Under the pieces are notes generated by a model. The model made no database searches. It was not told where the DNA came from and saw nothing but the letters and a program-made list of their open reading frames with translations. The position numbers were made by a program, and so were the translations under genes. A stretch of DNA of 64,000 nucleotides from a bacterium UBP14_UBA6098 (GTDB taxonomy: Bacteria > UBP14 > UBA6098), in NCBI GenBank assembly GCA_002428525.1, contig DIWU01000011.1, positions 89,158-153,157 on the forward strand, read 5' to 3'. Within the stretch, counting starts at the first letter, position 1; each line of letters begins with the position of its first letter. Below are positions 45,895 to 55,219 of the stretch, piece after piece.

Positions 45895-47943
45895 TCATTC
45901 CCAAGACCTTCGCCACGCTCGGATACCGCGGACTGTATTTATATGAACCCCCGAGGCATGGACATCGGTAGTATCGACGAGGTCCGCCGCTCCGACGAGG
46001 CCGCCGGGGAGCGTGACCATCACAACTCCGTTTCCGGCGGAGATAGCCGCAAGCGTGTCGATCACGCGAAGATTGATTATTTCGGTCTCGGTTTTTATAA
46101 AGATAAGCCCGAGCATGGCGGGAATGACGGAGATTCTAACGGAGTCGAACTCGTGGCATCCGGCGGCATCGGTGACAGTAAGGGTATAAACTATCGAGTC
46201 GAGAGGCGTGGCGATCGGGTTCGAGATATTGGGGTTTGAAAGCCAAGTCGCGGGCGACCATGAATATGAGAGCGCGCCGTAACCCCCAACCCCCGCCGGA
46301 AAACCTCCGATAGTCACAGGCTCGCCGGAGAAGATTGTGGTGTCCGATCCGGCATAGGCGCGCATTAGAGGCGCGACATCGATAAAAATGGAACTCGAAG
46401 CCATGCAATCGACTCCGTCGGTGACGGTCAGTGAGTATGTCGTCGCTTCGCTCGGCGTGGCGACTGGATTCGCGATATTCGGGTTCGAAAGGCCGGTTGC
46501 GGGCGACCACGAATAGAGCCAGCTTCCCGATGGAACGACCGCGGCGTTAAGCGAGGTCGAAGCGCTCGGGCAAATCAGAGAATCCGAAGCGGTGATCGTC
46601 AGTATCGGCGACGACCTGAGCGGGGGAATTGTGATACAATAAGCCTCTCGAACAACAGAGCCCTCGGCGTGGGTGACATAGATCTCGAAACACCTCGTCG
46701 AACCATAGGCGGAGGGCGCGACGCTAACCAGCCAGTTAATATCGGCGACACCGCCGTCGTAAAGGATCTCGTCGATAGAACAAGGATTGGGCGCACCGCC
46801 GACATAGGCGATGCCGGCATCGATCGGCGAAAAAAGCGCCGAGACGGCGGTCGCAGGCCGAGTGCCGTCGTTGATGACATGCGCGGTTAGAGTTATCGGG
46901 TTCGGATGAATATCCCTGCAACCGGCAGTGATCGACGGCGGTGAAATCTCCGCGGTAATCGCCGTGTGTCCGAAACACGAGTCGTCAACGATACAGCCGT
47001 AAACCGAATCGACATAACCCGCGCCCGAAATCCGAATATCGAAACACTGGTCGGTGCCGGTGCAGGTCGAGTCGAGGATGACCTTCCAAAAAACATGGAA
47101 CGAATCCCCCGAGGCCACCGGCGCGGGGCTGACATAGGGGTTCGTCGAAAGAAGCGATATACAGGAGCTTTCGAGCGGGATTATCTCGGCGGTGACCGTG
47201 CAGGCCCCGCCGGTGACATTGGTAATATCGGCCGAAACCGTCATAAAGGTGCTGATGAGGTCAACAACATCGTCGAAGATGACATCCCAAGTCGTCGAGA
47301 GCGGATACCATTGCCCGCCGGAATCCCAAGCGAGGTTTTGGAAATTAGCGAGGTGGTCAGGGGGAATCGGTCTCTGCGGTGCAGGTCTGCTGGAGGCCGC
47401 GACGAATACTATCGTTCCCGTGCTGAAAACCAGCGACCTCGTCCCCTCGACCGTCTCGTCAGACCATGTCGTCGAGTCGCCTTGATAATGATAGCCCTCG
47501 TTTGTGAACATTATAATTACACGCAAAGCGTCCTCGCGCCAATCGTAAAGGCGGATCGCGTCGCAAATCGCGTCAAGCGAGACTTCATTGAAGTCGCTGG
47601 AAATAATGCTTCCGCCGGTTGCGGCGAGCCGCGCGAGGAACTCGGTGTCGCTCGCGGTCATCTGCTTTCCCGGAAGCGAGGGGTTGAAGTCCCAGACATT
47701 TGTGGAGTCGTCGAAGGGGACGCCCCCGAGGCGATAGTCGTAGCCGTGCGACTCGAGCTGGTTAATAAAATAGCTCATCTGGTCGTGCAGGTCGTCGATA
47801 TAGGGGTCCATCGATTTGCTGGAATCCATACAGAAAACGACATCGACCGATGCGGTGTCCAAGCGGCAGGCGAGATTTGCGGTGAATTCGCCCGAGGCCA
47901 TTCGGGAGAAGACTGACTCGATTCCGCGATGGTTCAGGCCCAT
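45895..47943 (-). CDS. VWA-domain surface protein with PKD/SprB-like repeats (start uncertain)
   Basis: At least 682 residues from the first standard start, ATG at 47943. A von Willebrand A domain (residues ~30-230) has the MIDAS motif DSSKS (VVFCMDSSKSMDPYID). A cysteine-containing Ig-like region (~240-450) and two SprB-like repeats (LYSWSPATGLSNPNIANPVATP; LSYSWSPATWLSNPNISNPIATP) follow. The frame stays open upstream and encodes a clear signal peptide (KLFALCLAFTLSAVAGEGF) that begins after an ATA at 48015; no ATG, GTG or TTG exists there. So the true start is probably non-standard. No sorting domain; the C terminus ends abruptly. Likely exported adhesin-like protein. Confidence 0.78.
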   Translation of the reverse strand: MGLNHRGIESVFSRMASGEFTANLACRLDTASVDVVFCMDSSKSMDPYIDDLHDQMSYFINQLESHGYDYRLGGVPFDDSTNVWDFNPSLPGKQMTASDTEFLARLAATGGSIISSDFNEVSLDAICDAIRLYDWREDALRVIIMFTNEGYHYQGDSTTWSDETVEGTRSLVFSTGTIVFVAASSRPAPQRPIPPDHLANFQNLAWDSGGQWYPLSTTWDVIFDDVVDLISTFMTVSADITNVTGGACTVTAEIIPLESSCISLLSTNPYVSPAPVASGDSFHVFWKVILDSTCTGTDQCFDIRISGAGYVDSVYGCIVDDSCFGHTAITAEISPPSITAGCRDIHPNPITLTAHVINDGTRPATAVSALFSPIDAGIAYVGGAPNPCSIDEILYDGGVADINWLVSVAPSAYGSTRCFEIYVTHAEGSVVREAYCITIPPLRSSPILTITASDSLICPSASTSLNAAVVPSGSWLYSWSPATGLSNPNIANPVATPSEATTYSLTVTDGVDCMASSSIFIDVAPLMRAYAGSDTTIFSGEPVTIGGFPAGVGGYGALSYSWSPATWLSNPNISNPIATPLDSIVYTLTVTDAAGCHEFDSVRISVIPAMLGLIFIKTETEIINLRVIDTLAAISAGNGVVMVTLPGGLVGAADLVDTTDVHASGVHINTVRGIRAWRRSWE

Positions 47944-48046
47944 TCCGCGAATCTCGAAACCCTCCCCCGCAACCGCTGAGAGTGTGAACGCGAGGCAAAG
48001 CGCGAAAAGCTTTATGTTTATTTGTCTTTTCGTAGCACCAATCGAG

Positions 48047-50470
48047 TTAAAGGTCGATTCTCATCCAAATCTGTCCGACCACCGGGCTTGCCGGATTGGT
48101 CGTCCTGTTCTCGAGAACCATATTGATCGTCTGGTTCTGACGCATATCGAGCGTGTCGCTGATGCCCACGGTTCCGTTGATATCGAGCATCCGGCTCATC
48201 GTATTGGTTTTTATACCGATTCGGTTTGTGGCGGCGTTCATGAAAATCATATTGTCCGTGGTTCCATCGACCCGGAAGTTCGCGGCCGCATTGTTGTAAT
48301 TGAAATGGAAATGGGCATCCACAATATGGAAGGTTTCGGGGGAACCGGATACATCAGTCTCGGAGGTCGGGTTTCCGCCGATTCCGCCGCGAAAGCCGAA
48401 GCTACGCGATCCGACCTTCAGGAAGTTCCCGCCGGGAATAACCGCGCGCTCGCCGGCGACAGTGTTTTGGCGGCCGCCGCCGACTGTGGCATAGTCGAAC
48501 AGAGCCTGATTTCGGTCGCCGCCGGCGATCGTTGACCACGAGCCGCTGGCCGAGTTCTGGAAACCACCGGAGATAGTCGAGCTTTGGTTGCTCGCGGCGT
48601 TGTTGTAGCCGCCGGAGATAGTCGCCCAAAGGCCCGAGGTCGAGTTGATATTTCCGCCGGCTATCGTCGAATACTTCCCGCTGGCCTGATTCCAGCTTCC
48701 CCCGCCGATAGCCGAGGCGGAGTCGTTTGCGGTGTTCATAAATCCGCCGCTGACAATCGCGCCGGGGCCGTAGGCCTTGTTGTCCGATCCGCCGGCAACG
48801 GTTGCCCAAAGATTCTCGGCGCGGTTTCCGACACCGCCGCCGACGGTGCAATATTTATGGTTCGATCCGGAAGCGCCCGTCACAGAGGCCACGCCCCAGT
48901 TCGTATGAGTCGAGTCGGCGTTGCCATAGAGAACATTGTTGTAGCGCGAAAGCCCCCACGCGCCGCCGGAAACCATAGTGCTATCGGCGCCGTCAGTCAC
49001 GCGGAAGCCCCAGTCGTTGTCCGAGGCGAGGTCGCCGGTGTAGTCGATAGTGACATCCGAGCCGGCCGTCGTCACATTGATCTCGTGGCCGCCGATAATA
49101 TTCACCGAGCCGGTTATCCCGTTGACATCGTTGACGATATCCGGAATCTCGGGGGCGAGGAAATTGAGCTTGATATTCGGGCGGAAGTTCGCTGTCGAGG
49201 ATAGCGGGAATGTCGCCGCATCGGGGGTGTAGCGCGCCCGAACCGTGGCGGTAGGTTTTCCCACCCACGCTGAAAAAATGCCCGAGGTGCTGTTTTTGCG
49301 CATTGTCACGAGGATATTGTTGCCTGCGTAAACGAAACCGCGCGGGAAAACGAGGTTCACGGTGCTATCCGAATTGATTGTTAAGGTAGTTCCCGACATC
49401 ACAGGATCGCCGGCGGGGAAAATCGAGCCGGCGGAAAGATCGCTGATGATTACATTGTCGAACCAAATATCGACATTCGGCACCGTGCCCGAGATCGAGG
49501 TCGCGATGAGCGTCGCACCATACATTCGACCGCCGCTACAGCCGATCTCGTCCGCGAGGATCAAAAACTGGCCGATGGAGGGTGAAAATGTCTGCACATT
49601 AGTCGGTACAAATTGGTTATTCCCCGAGCCGTCCATGATTTCGACCAGCATAGGGCAATCCCCCGGAGCGAGCGTCAAATCGACGACGATATTCGATCCG
49701 GCGGATTCGACACGAATTCCGCCATCGCCGACAATATTGAGATCGCCGGTTAATGTGTTCAAACTGCTCACTCCACCAACGCTTCCGAGGCGGATACTGT
49801 CCTTTACCTCTTCGTCGATCTTCGCCCAGCCGACGCCGGCGTTCTTGATCTGAAGGGTGTCGGTGACAATCTCGATCCCGTCGCGGACATTAACATGAAG
49901 TGTATCGCCGGCCCCCAAAGAAAGGCCTCTTCCCGCGGGAATTCCGAGAATATCAGTCCAAGCCACAGCGCCGGCGGTGTCGGCATAGTGTGTATGACCG
50001 ACCGAATCGATATAACCTATCGAGTCGATATATGTGATATGGCCGACATAGGAAATGGAATCGACATAATGTATGCTGTCGATGAAGGCCGCGCCGGCGG
50101 CGGTTCCGGCCGTGAGGGCGTAAGGCACCGAGTAGAATTGAACCCTCGGGGTCATCACATCGCCATCGACCGTGATCTGAAGCCAGTAGGTTTCATTGAA
50201 GGTAAGCGATTCGGGGATCGCTACGATCGAGCCGAGGGGAACATCGAACAGCCCCTTCGAGACGGCGACATCGCGGTGAAGCTCCGTCCAAAGGGCGGTT
50301 CCGCCGGTTGCGAAGCGAAATATCGAGAAGCTGATATCGACCGGTCCCTCGATGCCGATTCCTGAGGCATCGGCCAGCTTGCCCTGATAGTTAATCTGGC
50401 GGGGAACAGCCGCGACTATCGTCAAAGCACAAACTGCGATCGCAAGAGCGAGGATGATTTTCTTTTTCAT
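48047..50470 (-). CDS. Secreted protein with YadA-head-like tandem repeats
   Basis: 807 residues. Signal peptide (KKKIILALAIAVCALTIVAA), then a conserved opening (QINYQGKLADASGIGIEGPVDISFSIF) seen in many FCB-group surface proteins. A short repeat of DSIxY hexads (~residues 138-170: DSIHYVDSISYVGH...) follows. Between ~545 and 700 are ten 15-residue repeats of the form TIAGGxxNxASGxxS (VSGGFMNTAN, IGGGSWNQAS, ISGGYNNAAS). These are of the left-handed beta-roll (Hep_Hag/YadA head) kind and usually trimerise. No autotransporter anchor and no sorting domain are present. Probably a fibrous surface protein. Confidence 0.78.
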   Translation of the reverse strand: MKKKIILALAIAVCALTIVAAVPRQINYQGKLADASGIGIEGPVDISFSIFRFATGGTALWTELHRDVAVSKGLFDVPLGSIVAIPESLTFNETYWLQITVDGDVMTPRVQFYSVPYALTAGTAAGAAFIDSIHYVDSISYVGHITYIDSIGYIDSVGHTHYADTAGAVAWTDILGIPAGRGLSLGAGDTLHVNVRDGIEIVTDTLQIKNAGVGWAKIDEEVKDSIRLGSVGGVSSLNTLTGDLNIVGDGGIRVESAGSNIVVDLTLAPGDCPMLVEIMDGSGNNQFVPTNVQTFSPSIGQFLILADEIGCSGGRMYGATLIATSISGTVPNVDIWFDNVIISDLSAGSIFPAGDPVMSGTTLTINSDSTVNLVFPRGFVYAGNNILVTMRKNSTSGIFSAWVGKPTATVRARYTPDAATFPLSSTANFRPNIKLNFLAPEIPDIVNDVNGITGSVNIIGGHEINVTTAGSDVTIDYTGDLASDNDWGFRVTDGADSTMVSGGAWGLSRYNNVLYGNADSTHTNWGVASVTGASGSNHKYCTVGGGVGNRAENLWATVAGGSDNKAYGPGAIVSGGFMNTANDSASAIGGGSWNQASGKYSTIAGGNINSTSGLWATISGGYNNAASNQSSTISGGFQNSASGSWSTIAGGDRNQALFDYATVGGGRQNTVAGERAVIPGGNFLKVGSRSFGFRGGIGGNPTSETDVSGSPETFHIVDAHFHFNYNNAAANFRVDGTTDNMIFMNAATNRIGIKTNTMSRMLDINGTVGISDTLDMRQNQTINMVLENRTTNPASPVVGQIWMRIDL

Positions 50471-50496
50471 ATGATCTCCATATCTTTTGGAATATC

Positions 50497-50509
50497 AATG
50501 TAATACATT
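50497..50509. repeat. Palindrome AATGTAATACATT upstream of the YadA-head-like gene
   Basis: Perfect 13-base palindrome (arms AATGTA/TACATT), 27 bases upstream of the ATG at 50470, in a 67-base AT-rich gap. Could be an operator; no partner regulator is known. Confidence 0.35.
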
Positions 50510-50537
50510 CCTTTTTTAATTCTTTTCTTTATATCAA

Positions 50538-53500
50538 CTATGGTAAATACAGTTTTGCCAATAAATTAATATGAATGCATCTTGTATGTTGCGAGTTCAC
50601 CGAGGCAATCGGGGCACAGAACTTGAACCAAAGCATTGTCCAGTTTCCCGGAGTGTCTTCGGGAGGTATGTTATAGCCGCCGGGGCCGAATTTTGTGCTT
50701 GTTGCCCAGAATGGCGAATCCTTGACATAGTCGTTGATCCGAGACCATGTCACCGGAGGCGTCGAAAGCGATGTGAATTGGGCATATAGCGAGAACTTGT
50801 TAATCCCCGGCGTGTAGGCCGGCGCCCAATAGGGATCGATTATCCAGTCGTCGGAGACATCGTAAATCGCTTCGATATTCAGCCCAAGCTCAATCGGGAC
50901 ATTCGAATAGCTGACGATACGAATCGAATCTTGTTGTTCCATGTTTCTTTCTTCCCCGAAATCCAGTGAATCCGGAATCAGCCACCAGATGCTGTCATTG
51001 GGGAATTCCCCGTGTTGCCCGAGTTCAATAGAAACATGGATTTTGTCGCCGGTATAAACCGCCACGAATGTATCCGGTATTGAAACCAATGGGATAGTAA
51101 TCGCGGAGTCAGTCGGCGAGCCTGCGAGATCCCAATGATGGAAAGTATATATCGAATCCTCGCTAACATCGAACTTGCTTGCTCCGAGAATAAGCGCGGC
51201 CCCATAGTCATGCCAGAAATTCACCGCGCCGACGCCGGAATAAACGACACCGTTTACATAAAGATTGCCGTAGTTCTCGGCGGGCGACTTAGTCAAACGG
51301 CACTTAATCCTCTTCAAATAAAGTGCGGCGAGGGAATCGGAATGAGCGACAGGGCCGTAAATCCTTGCAGGAGTAGTAAGTCCGTCGTTCCAGCGGTCGA
51401 AATCATATCGAAGCGCGGGCAAGGAATCCGAGGCTGTATGCTCGATTCGGTGGATACTACCCTCGGCCCACCAGAATTCCCGACGAATTGTCTCGATTCC
51501 GGTATAGGTATCTGTATCGACTATAAGCCTACCGATTGTGTTCTCCATCGGATGCTTCTCGAGAATGATATGATACGCCGTCGAATAATCGGCATAGAGA
51601 ACCGTATCCGACACGGGGACGAAAACCCTCGAGCTCGATGAGGAACTGTCGCTCGGCCATCTGACGAAGTTATACATTACAGAGTAATCGAAATCGAGCG
51701 ATGATACTTGAACCATATACTCGAAATCCCTGACAAGAAAACCCGCAAACGAGGCGGCGTAAACAGTATCGTTATCGATTCGGATCCAACCGAGCGAATC
51801 GGCGATGGGGTTCTTTTTGATCTCAACCCAAACCGCCTCGCGGAACTCCGCGATGAGATTATAGGAGCTGTCAACAACCATATAGGTCGAGAAATCACCC
51901 TCGTCATGAATCGGCGCTCCTAGCGAAGAATCCTGCCATTGGAGGAAGACATACGGATCGTCGCCGTGCATCACAACCGAATCCGTGACGAGTTGGGCGG
52001 TATCGCCGCTGGAATACCAGCCCTCATTGCCAAGGACGAACGGCTCGACGCCGTCGGGCAGGCCGAAATGATCGAGCGAAATGTAGTATTGATCGACATA
52101 GTTCCAAATAATCTGCCCCGTGGCGGTCATATCGAATTCAACCAAGTTCCCGACACCGGTGGCCGGGACGACGATTCCGTCGCCCTCCCACCCCGTGCAG
52201 GAGTGCCTGAAGCTACCGTGAACCCAGATAGTGTCAGTATTTGTCGCGACGATATGCCTTCCTATCGGGTGATATGTGATTCCGGCCGGCGGGTTCGGGA
52301 AGCTGTATATCGGCGCGGTGACACGCAACGCAACAACATTATCCGACCACATCCATTCGATACCGGAGGCCATCGTGATGACGAAATCGCAATAGGCGGG
52401 ATATCCGAAGGTTGGCACGCTTCCGAAGCCGTTGTAGCCGATACAGAACCACCCGGAGGCAGGGCTTGTGACGGTGGCGTTGACCGCTGTATGAGGTTCG
52501 AACCAATGAACGCCCTCCGGCGGATTGGGCGAATCGTGGGCGCCGGGGTTTTGGACGACGAGCGGAACAAGATCCTCGCCATCCCAATTCCAAGTCAATG
52601 TGCTGAAATAACTTAAGGTAAAACTGACCGCGGTTTCGGTTCCGCTGGGAGGCGCACTGCCCGTTCCTGTCCAACCATGGCAGAAATGCGGGCCGTCGAA
52701 CGGCGTCACAACTGCGACAATCGTGGTTCCGCGGGGATAGCGGTGCATCCCTCGCGCTGGCAGGGGATCGCCGTAGCGGCTGAAAATCCAAAGTGTATCG
52801 ATCGGCCCCGAGGGGTAATAGACCCACTGCCAGTCGATCTCCGTCGGAGCGCTGAGCGTGAAATGAACGCTGTCCGCGCTGGAGGTCGGAACCGCGCCGT
52901 GGGCTGTAAATCCCGTGCACCACCAATCGGCATCGGGGTTGCTGGCGACAAAGGCGTCGATCGCCGAACCCAATTCATACCAATGAGTTCCGACATAGGG
53001 CACCGGCGGGCCGTGAACCGAGGGCGAGGATGAGATCACAAGCGGCATCTCGAGTCGGCCGTCCCATTGCCAAACCAGCCAACCGTTTCCGGTCATAGTG
53101 AAGTTAACGATATTGTCCGCGCCGGAGGCCGGAGCGACTGTGCCGTCGCCGAGAAAGCCCGTATTGTAATGCCAAGCTCCACCCTCGAAGGTGCTATCCT
53201 CGACACTGCACCAGACGGATGTCCCGCGCGGGACGACGTAAACCCCCGTAGGATGCGGGTGGCCATAACGGCTATAGACCCTGAGCGTGCAAAGGTCTTC
53301 GCTCGAGGGCGCCCAAACCCATTCTATACTCGAGCAATCGTAAACCTCGAACCAGAAATCCGGCCCTCCACCGGACAGAGCCGAGCCGGTTCCCAAATAT
53401 CCTACGAGCATATGCGTGAAAACGCCGGCGGTGTTCATATTTCCGATCGCGGTGTCGCCCTCGGCGAACCAATGCTCGCCAATGCTCGGGAATGGAGACC

Positions 53501-54890
53501 CGAGGCCGGAGGGATTTGTTATCACAACCCTGAATTGGTGCTCGAAGATCGCCGTGAAAACTGTGTCAGAGGTGACCGTTACCGTCCTGAGTGTATCGAC
53601 GGGGCCGTCCGACCAGCGCTGAAAAACCCATCTTTCGCAATCCGATATATCGACCTGCCTTCTGCAGGCGATATTATGCGCGGAGCCCTCGAACCAGTTC
53701 GTGTAATAGGGGCTCGGGTATTCGACGCCATCGACATAGACCGAATCGCCGAAATTCGTCTGCACAGTGATCATATAGCCGAAAGCGGAATAATGGATCG
53801 TGTCCGTGAAAAACGAGGTGATATTATGAAAGCGAATGGAGTCGCCAGCCGCGGCCATTCTGCCGGGGGAACCGGTCGTGTATTGAGAAAATTCGAGCGT
53901 GGAACCGAAGTCAGTCCACTGGCTCCAATCGACATAAAGACCGGACTCGAGGTGATCCGAACCGAACTGGTCGTGCTGAAGCGTCGAAACAGTGTGCGAA
54001 ATATCGGTGCCGTAAAGATAGATCATCGGACGAAGCTGGTGCCAGAACTCGATTGTATATGAATCCGGCGATCCGTCTATCACAAACGAGGTATCGTCGA
54101 AGTCGGAAACCGCCCATCTTTGTGTTCCGGAGGAGGCCGAGCTGGTTCGGCCGATGGCCGCGGTTTCGTTTGGAACGCACCACAGTTCGAGGCATTCACC
54201 CTGCCAAATATTAACCGAAGCCGGCGAGCCGGCCGCAGGGAAATATTGGATCGTTGCGAAATTCGAGGGGTCTGTGGCAGTTCCCGGTGCAGGCGTTGTG
54301 ATACAGAACTCGATCGCATAGTTCACGATCATCGAATCTTGATCGCCCCACGGCGACACATTGCTCACCCGGTCTCGGGCGCGCATGCGGAAATAGTATG
54401 CCTGCCCCATCGCGACCGTCACCGGCGCCGACGGCCCGAAAACAGCGAAGGTATCCTCGGTGGCCATGTGCCAATCCGTCCAAACGCCTCCCGCCCCGGT
54501 TTTGTATTGCACATCGAAGTTCCAAATTCCCCAGCCCTCGCCGTCATGCGAGGTCGTATCGATTCCCGACCACGACAGCTCGAAGGAGGTTCCCGAAGCG
54601 TAACGAATCGCGATGTTGAACCAATTGAAGGGATACCAATAATCTCTATCTATCTTTCGGAATCCGGGGTAAAGCGAATGGGAGGTGCCGGTCAGCGCGG
54701 TGGCGGATATCGGCGTTGGCTGGCCGATTGTGGAGGAAAGCTTATATCTTGGCGATGTCACGCTGAAATTCTCGTTACCGCCGGCATCGATGACGTCGAA
54801 AAGGATCGAGGTTTGCCCAAAAAGCAAAGGGCACAAGAGCAGAAGAAGCGCAATATGAGAAAACCGAAGGTTATTTCGCGGCTGAGGCAT
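50538..54890 (-). CDS. Large secreted protein with tandem InlB_B-like/Cys-aromatic modules
   Basis: 1,450 residues. AAGGAAAA precedes the ATG; signal peptide LRFSHIALLLLLCPLLFGQ. An N-terminal part (SPRYKLSSTIGQPTP...) and a fibronectin-like stretch (FNIAIRYASGTSFELSW) lead into at least six ~70-80-residue modules. Each holds a W/F-C-x-G-W/F centre (WWCTGFTAHG, HFCHGWTGTG, WFCIGYNGFG, SCTGWEGDG) and closes with a W-x-W triplet (DWQWVY, TWNWDG, EWMWSD). Later repeats (YDFDRWNDG, TFHHWDLAG) resemble InlB_B-type domains. No sorting domain: the C terminus ends ...AKLYLP. Function unknown; likely extracellular. Confidence 0.75.
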   Translation of the reverse strand: MPQPRNNLRFSHIALLLLLCPLLFGQTSILFDVIDAGGNENFSVTSPRYKLSSTIGQPTPISATALTGTSHSLYPGFRKIDRDYWYPFNWFNIAIRYASGTSFELSWSGIDTTSHDGEGWGIWNFDVQYKTGAGGVWTDWHMATEDTFAVFGPSAPVTVAMGQAYYFRMRARDRVSNVSPWGDQDSMIVNYAIEFCITTPAPGTATDPSNFATIQYFPAAGSPASVNIWQGECLELWCVPNETAAIGRTSSASSGTQRWAVSDFDDTSFVIDGSPDSYTIEFWHQLRPMIYLYGTDISHTVSTLQHDQFGSDHLESGLYVDWSQWTDFGSTLEFSQYTTGSPGRMAAAGDSIRFHNITSFFTDTIHYSAFGYMITVQTNFGDSVYVDGVEYPSPYYTNWFEGSAHNIACRRQVDISDCERWVFQRWSDGPVDTLRTVTVTSDTVFTAIFEHQFRVVITNPSGLGSPFPSIGEHWFAEGDTAIGNMNTAGVFTHMLVGYLGTGSALSGGGPDFWFEVYDCSSIEWVWAPSSEDLCTLRVYSRYGHPHPTGVYVVPRGTSVWCSVEDSTFEGGAWHYNTGFLGDGTVAPASGADNIVNFTMTGNGWLVWQWDGRLEMPLVISSSPSVHGPPVPYVGTHWYELGSAIDAFVASNPDADWWCTGFTAHGAVPTSSADSVHFTLSAPTEIDWQWVYYPSGPIDTLWIFSRYGDPLPARGMHRYPRGTTIVAVVTPFDGPHFCHGWTGTGSAPPSGTETAVSFTLSYFSTLTWNWDGEDLVPLVVQNPGAHDSPNPPEGVHWFEPHTAVNATVTSPASGWFCIGYNGFGSVPTFGYPAYCDFVITMASGIEWMWSDNVVALRVTAPIYSFPNPPAGITYHPIGRHIVATNTDTIWVHGSFRHSCTGWEGDGIVVPATGVGNLVEFDMTATGQIIWNYVDQYYISLDHFGLPDGVEPFVLGNEGWYSSGDTAQLVTDSVVMHGDDPYVFLQWQDSSLGAPIHDEGDFSTYMVVDSSYNLIAEFREAVWVEIKKNPIADSLGWIRIDNDTVYAASFAGFLVRDFEYMVQVSSLDFDYSVMYNFVRWPSDSSSSSSRVFVPVSDTVLYADYSTAYHIILEKHPMENTIGRLIVDTDTYTGIETIRREFWWAEGSIHRIEHTASDSLPALRYDFDRWNDGLTTPARIYGPVAHSDSLAALYLKRIKCRLTKSPAENYGNLYVNGVVYSGVGAVNFWHDYGAALILGASKFDVSEDSIYTFHHWDLAGSPTDSAITIPLVSIPDTFVAVYTGDKIHVSIELGQHGEFPNDSIWWLIPDSLDFGEERNMEQQDSIRIVSYSNVPIELGLNIEAIYDVSDDWIIDPYWAPAYTPGINKFSLYAQFTSLSTPPVTWSRINDYVKDSPFWATSTKFGPGGYNIPPEDTPGNWTMLWFKFCAPIASVNSQHTRCIHINLLAKLYLP

Positions 54891-55164
54891 ATGTTTTTTC
54901 CTTTCGGTCGAACAATGGGCCCTTCAGGCTATGTATCAGGTTCGTCCTAATGACAAGTATATTAAACAGTCAGCGAACACTCGATAAAGCATTGTGCGGT
55001 GGCGGCAAACCCCCTCCGCGCTATATTCGATTCATGGCTCCCCAGCCGATAGAAACAAAATCTTGTTAACCTATCCAGATTAATATAGAAATATTTAATG
55101 CAAAAATCACTATAAAATTTTTTTTGGTTTTTGTCCTTATTTTTCATAAAGTTAGAGAATACTA
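54891..55164. other. AT-rich divergent intergenic region
   Basis: The gap between the 54890 start (- strand) and the 55220 start (+ strand) is 329 bases. I see no RNA gene or convincing ORF; a 61-codon frame at 54962-55147 (- strand) has Lys/Phe-rich composition and no ribosome site. The + promoter is listed separately; a clear - promoter is not visible. Confidence 0.5.
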
Positions 55165-55193
55165 TTGCGCTCGAGTTTCTCGAAAAGTAAAAT
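55165..55193 (+). promoter_or_regulatory. Promoter with internal palindrome for the FG-GAP protein gene
   Basis: TTGCGC (55165-55170), 17 bases, TAAAAT (55188-55193). The spacer begins with the inverted repeat TCGAG-TTT-CTCGA (55171-55183), placed where a regulator could bind between the two boxes. The same unusual -35 TTGCGC recurs at 61-64 kb. Confidence 0.5.
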
Positions 55194-55219
55194 AGTAAAA
55201 AGATTCAGATGGAGGAAAA

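Noticed and set aside
53067..54950. Long + strand frames (331 and 276 codons) opposite the 1,450-residue gene
   Set aside because: Shadows of a gene with signal peptide, ribosome site and repeated modules on the - strand.
54962..55147. 61-codon ORF in the divergent gap (- strand)
   Set aside because: Lys/Phe/Tyr-rich composition of AT-rich DNA, no ribosome site, no recognisable motif.
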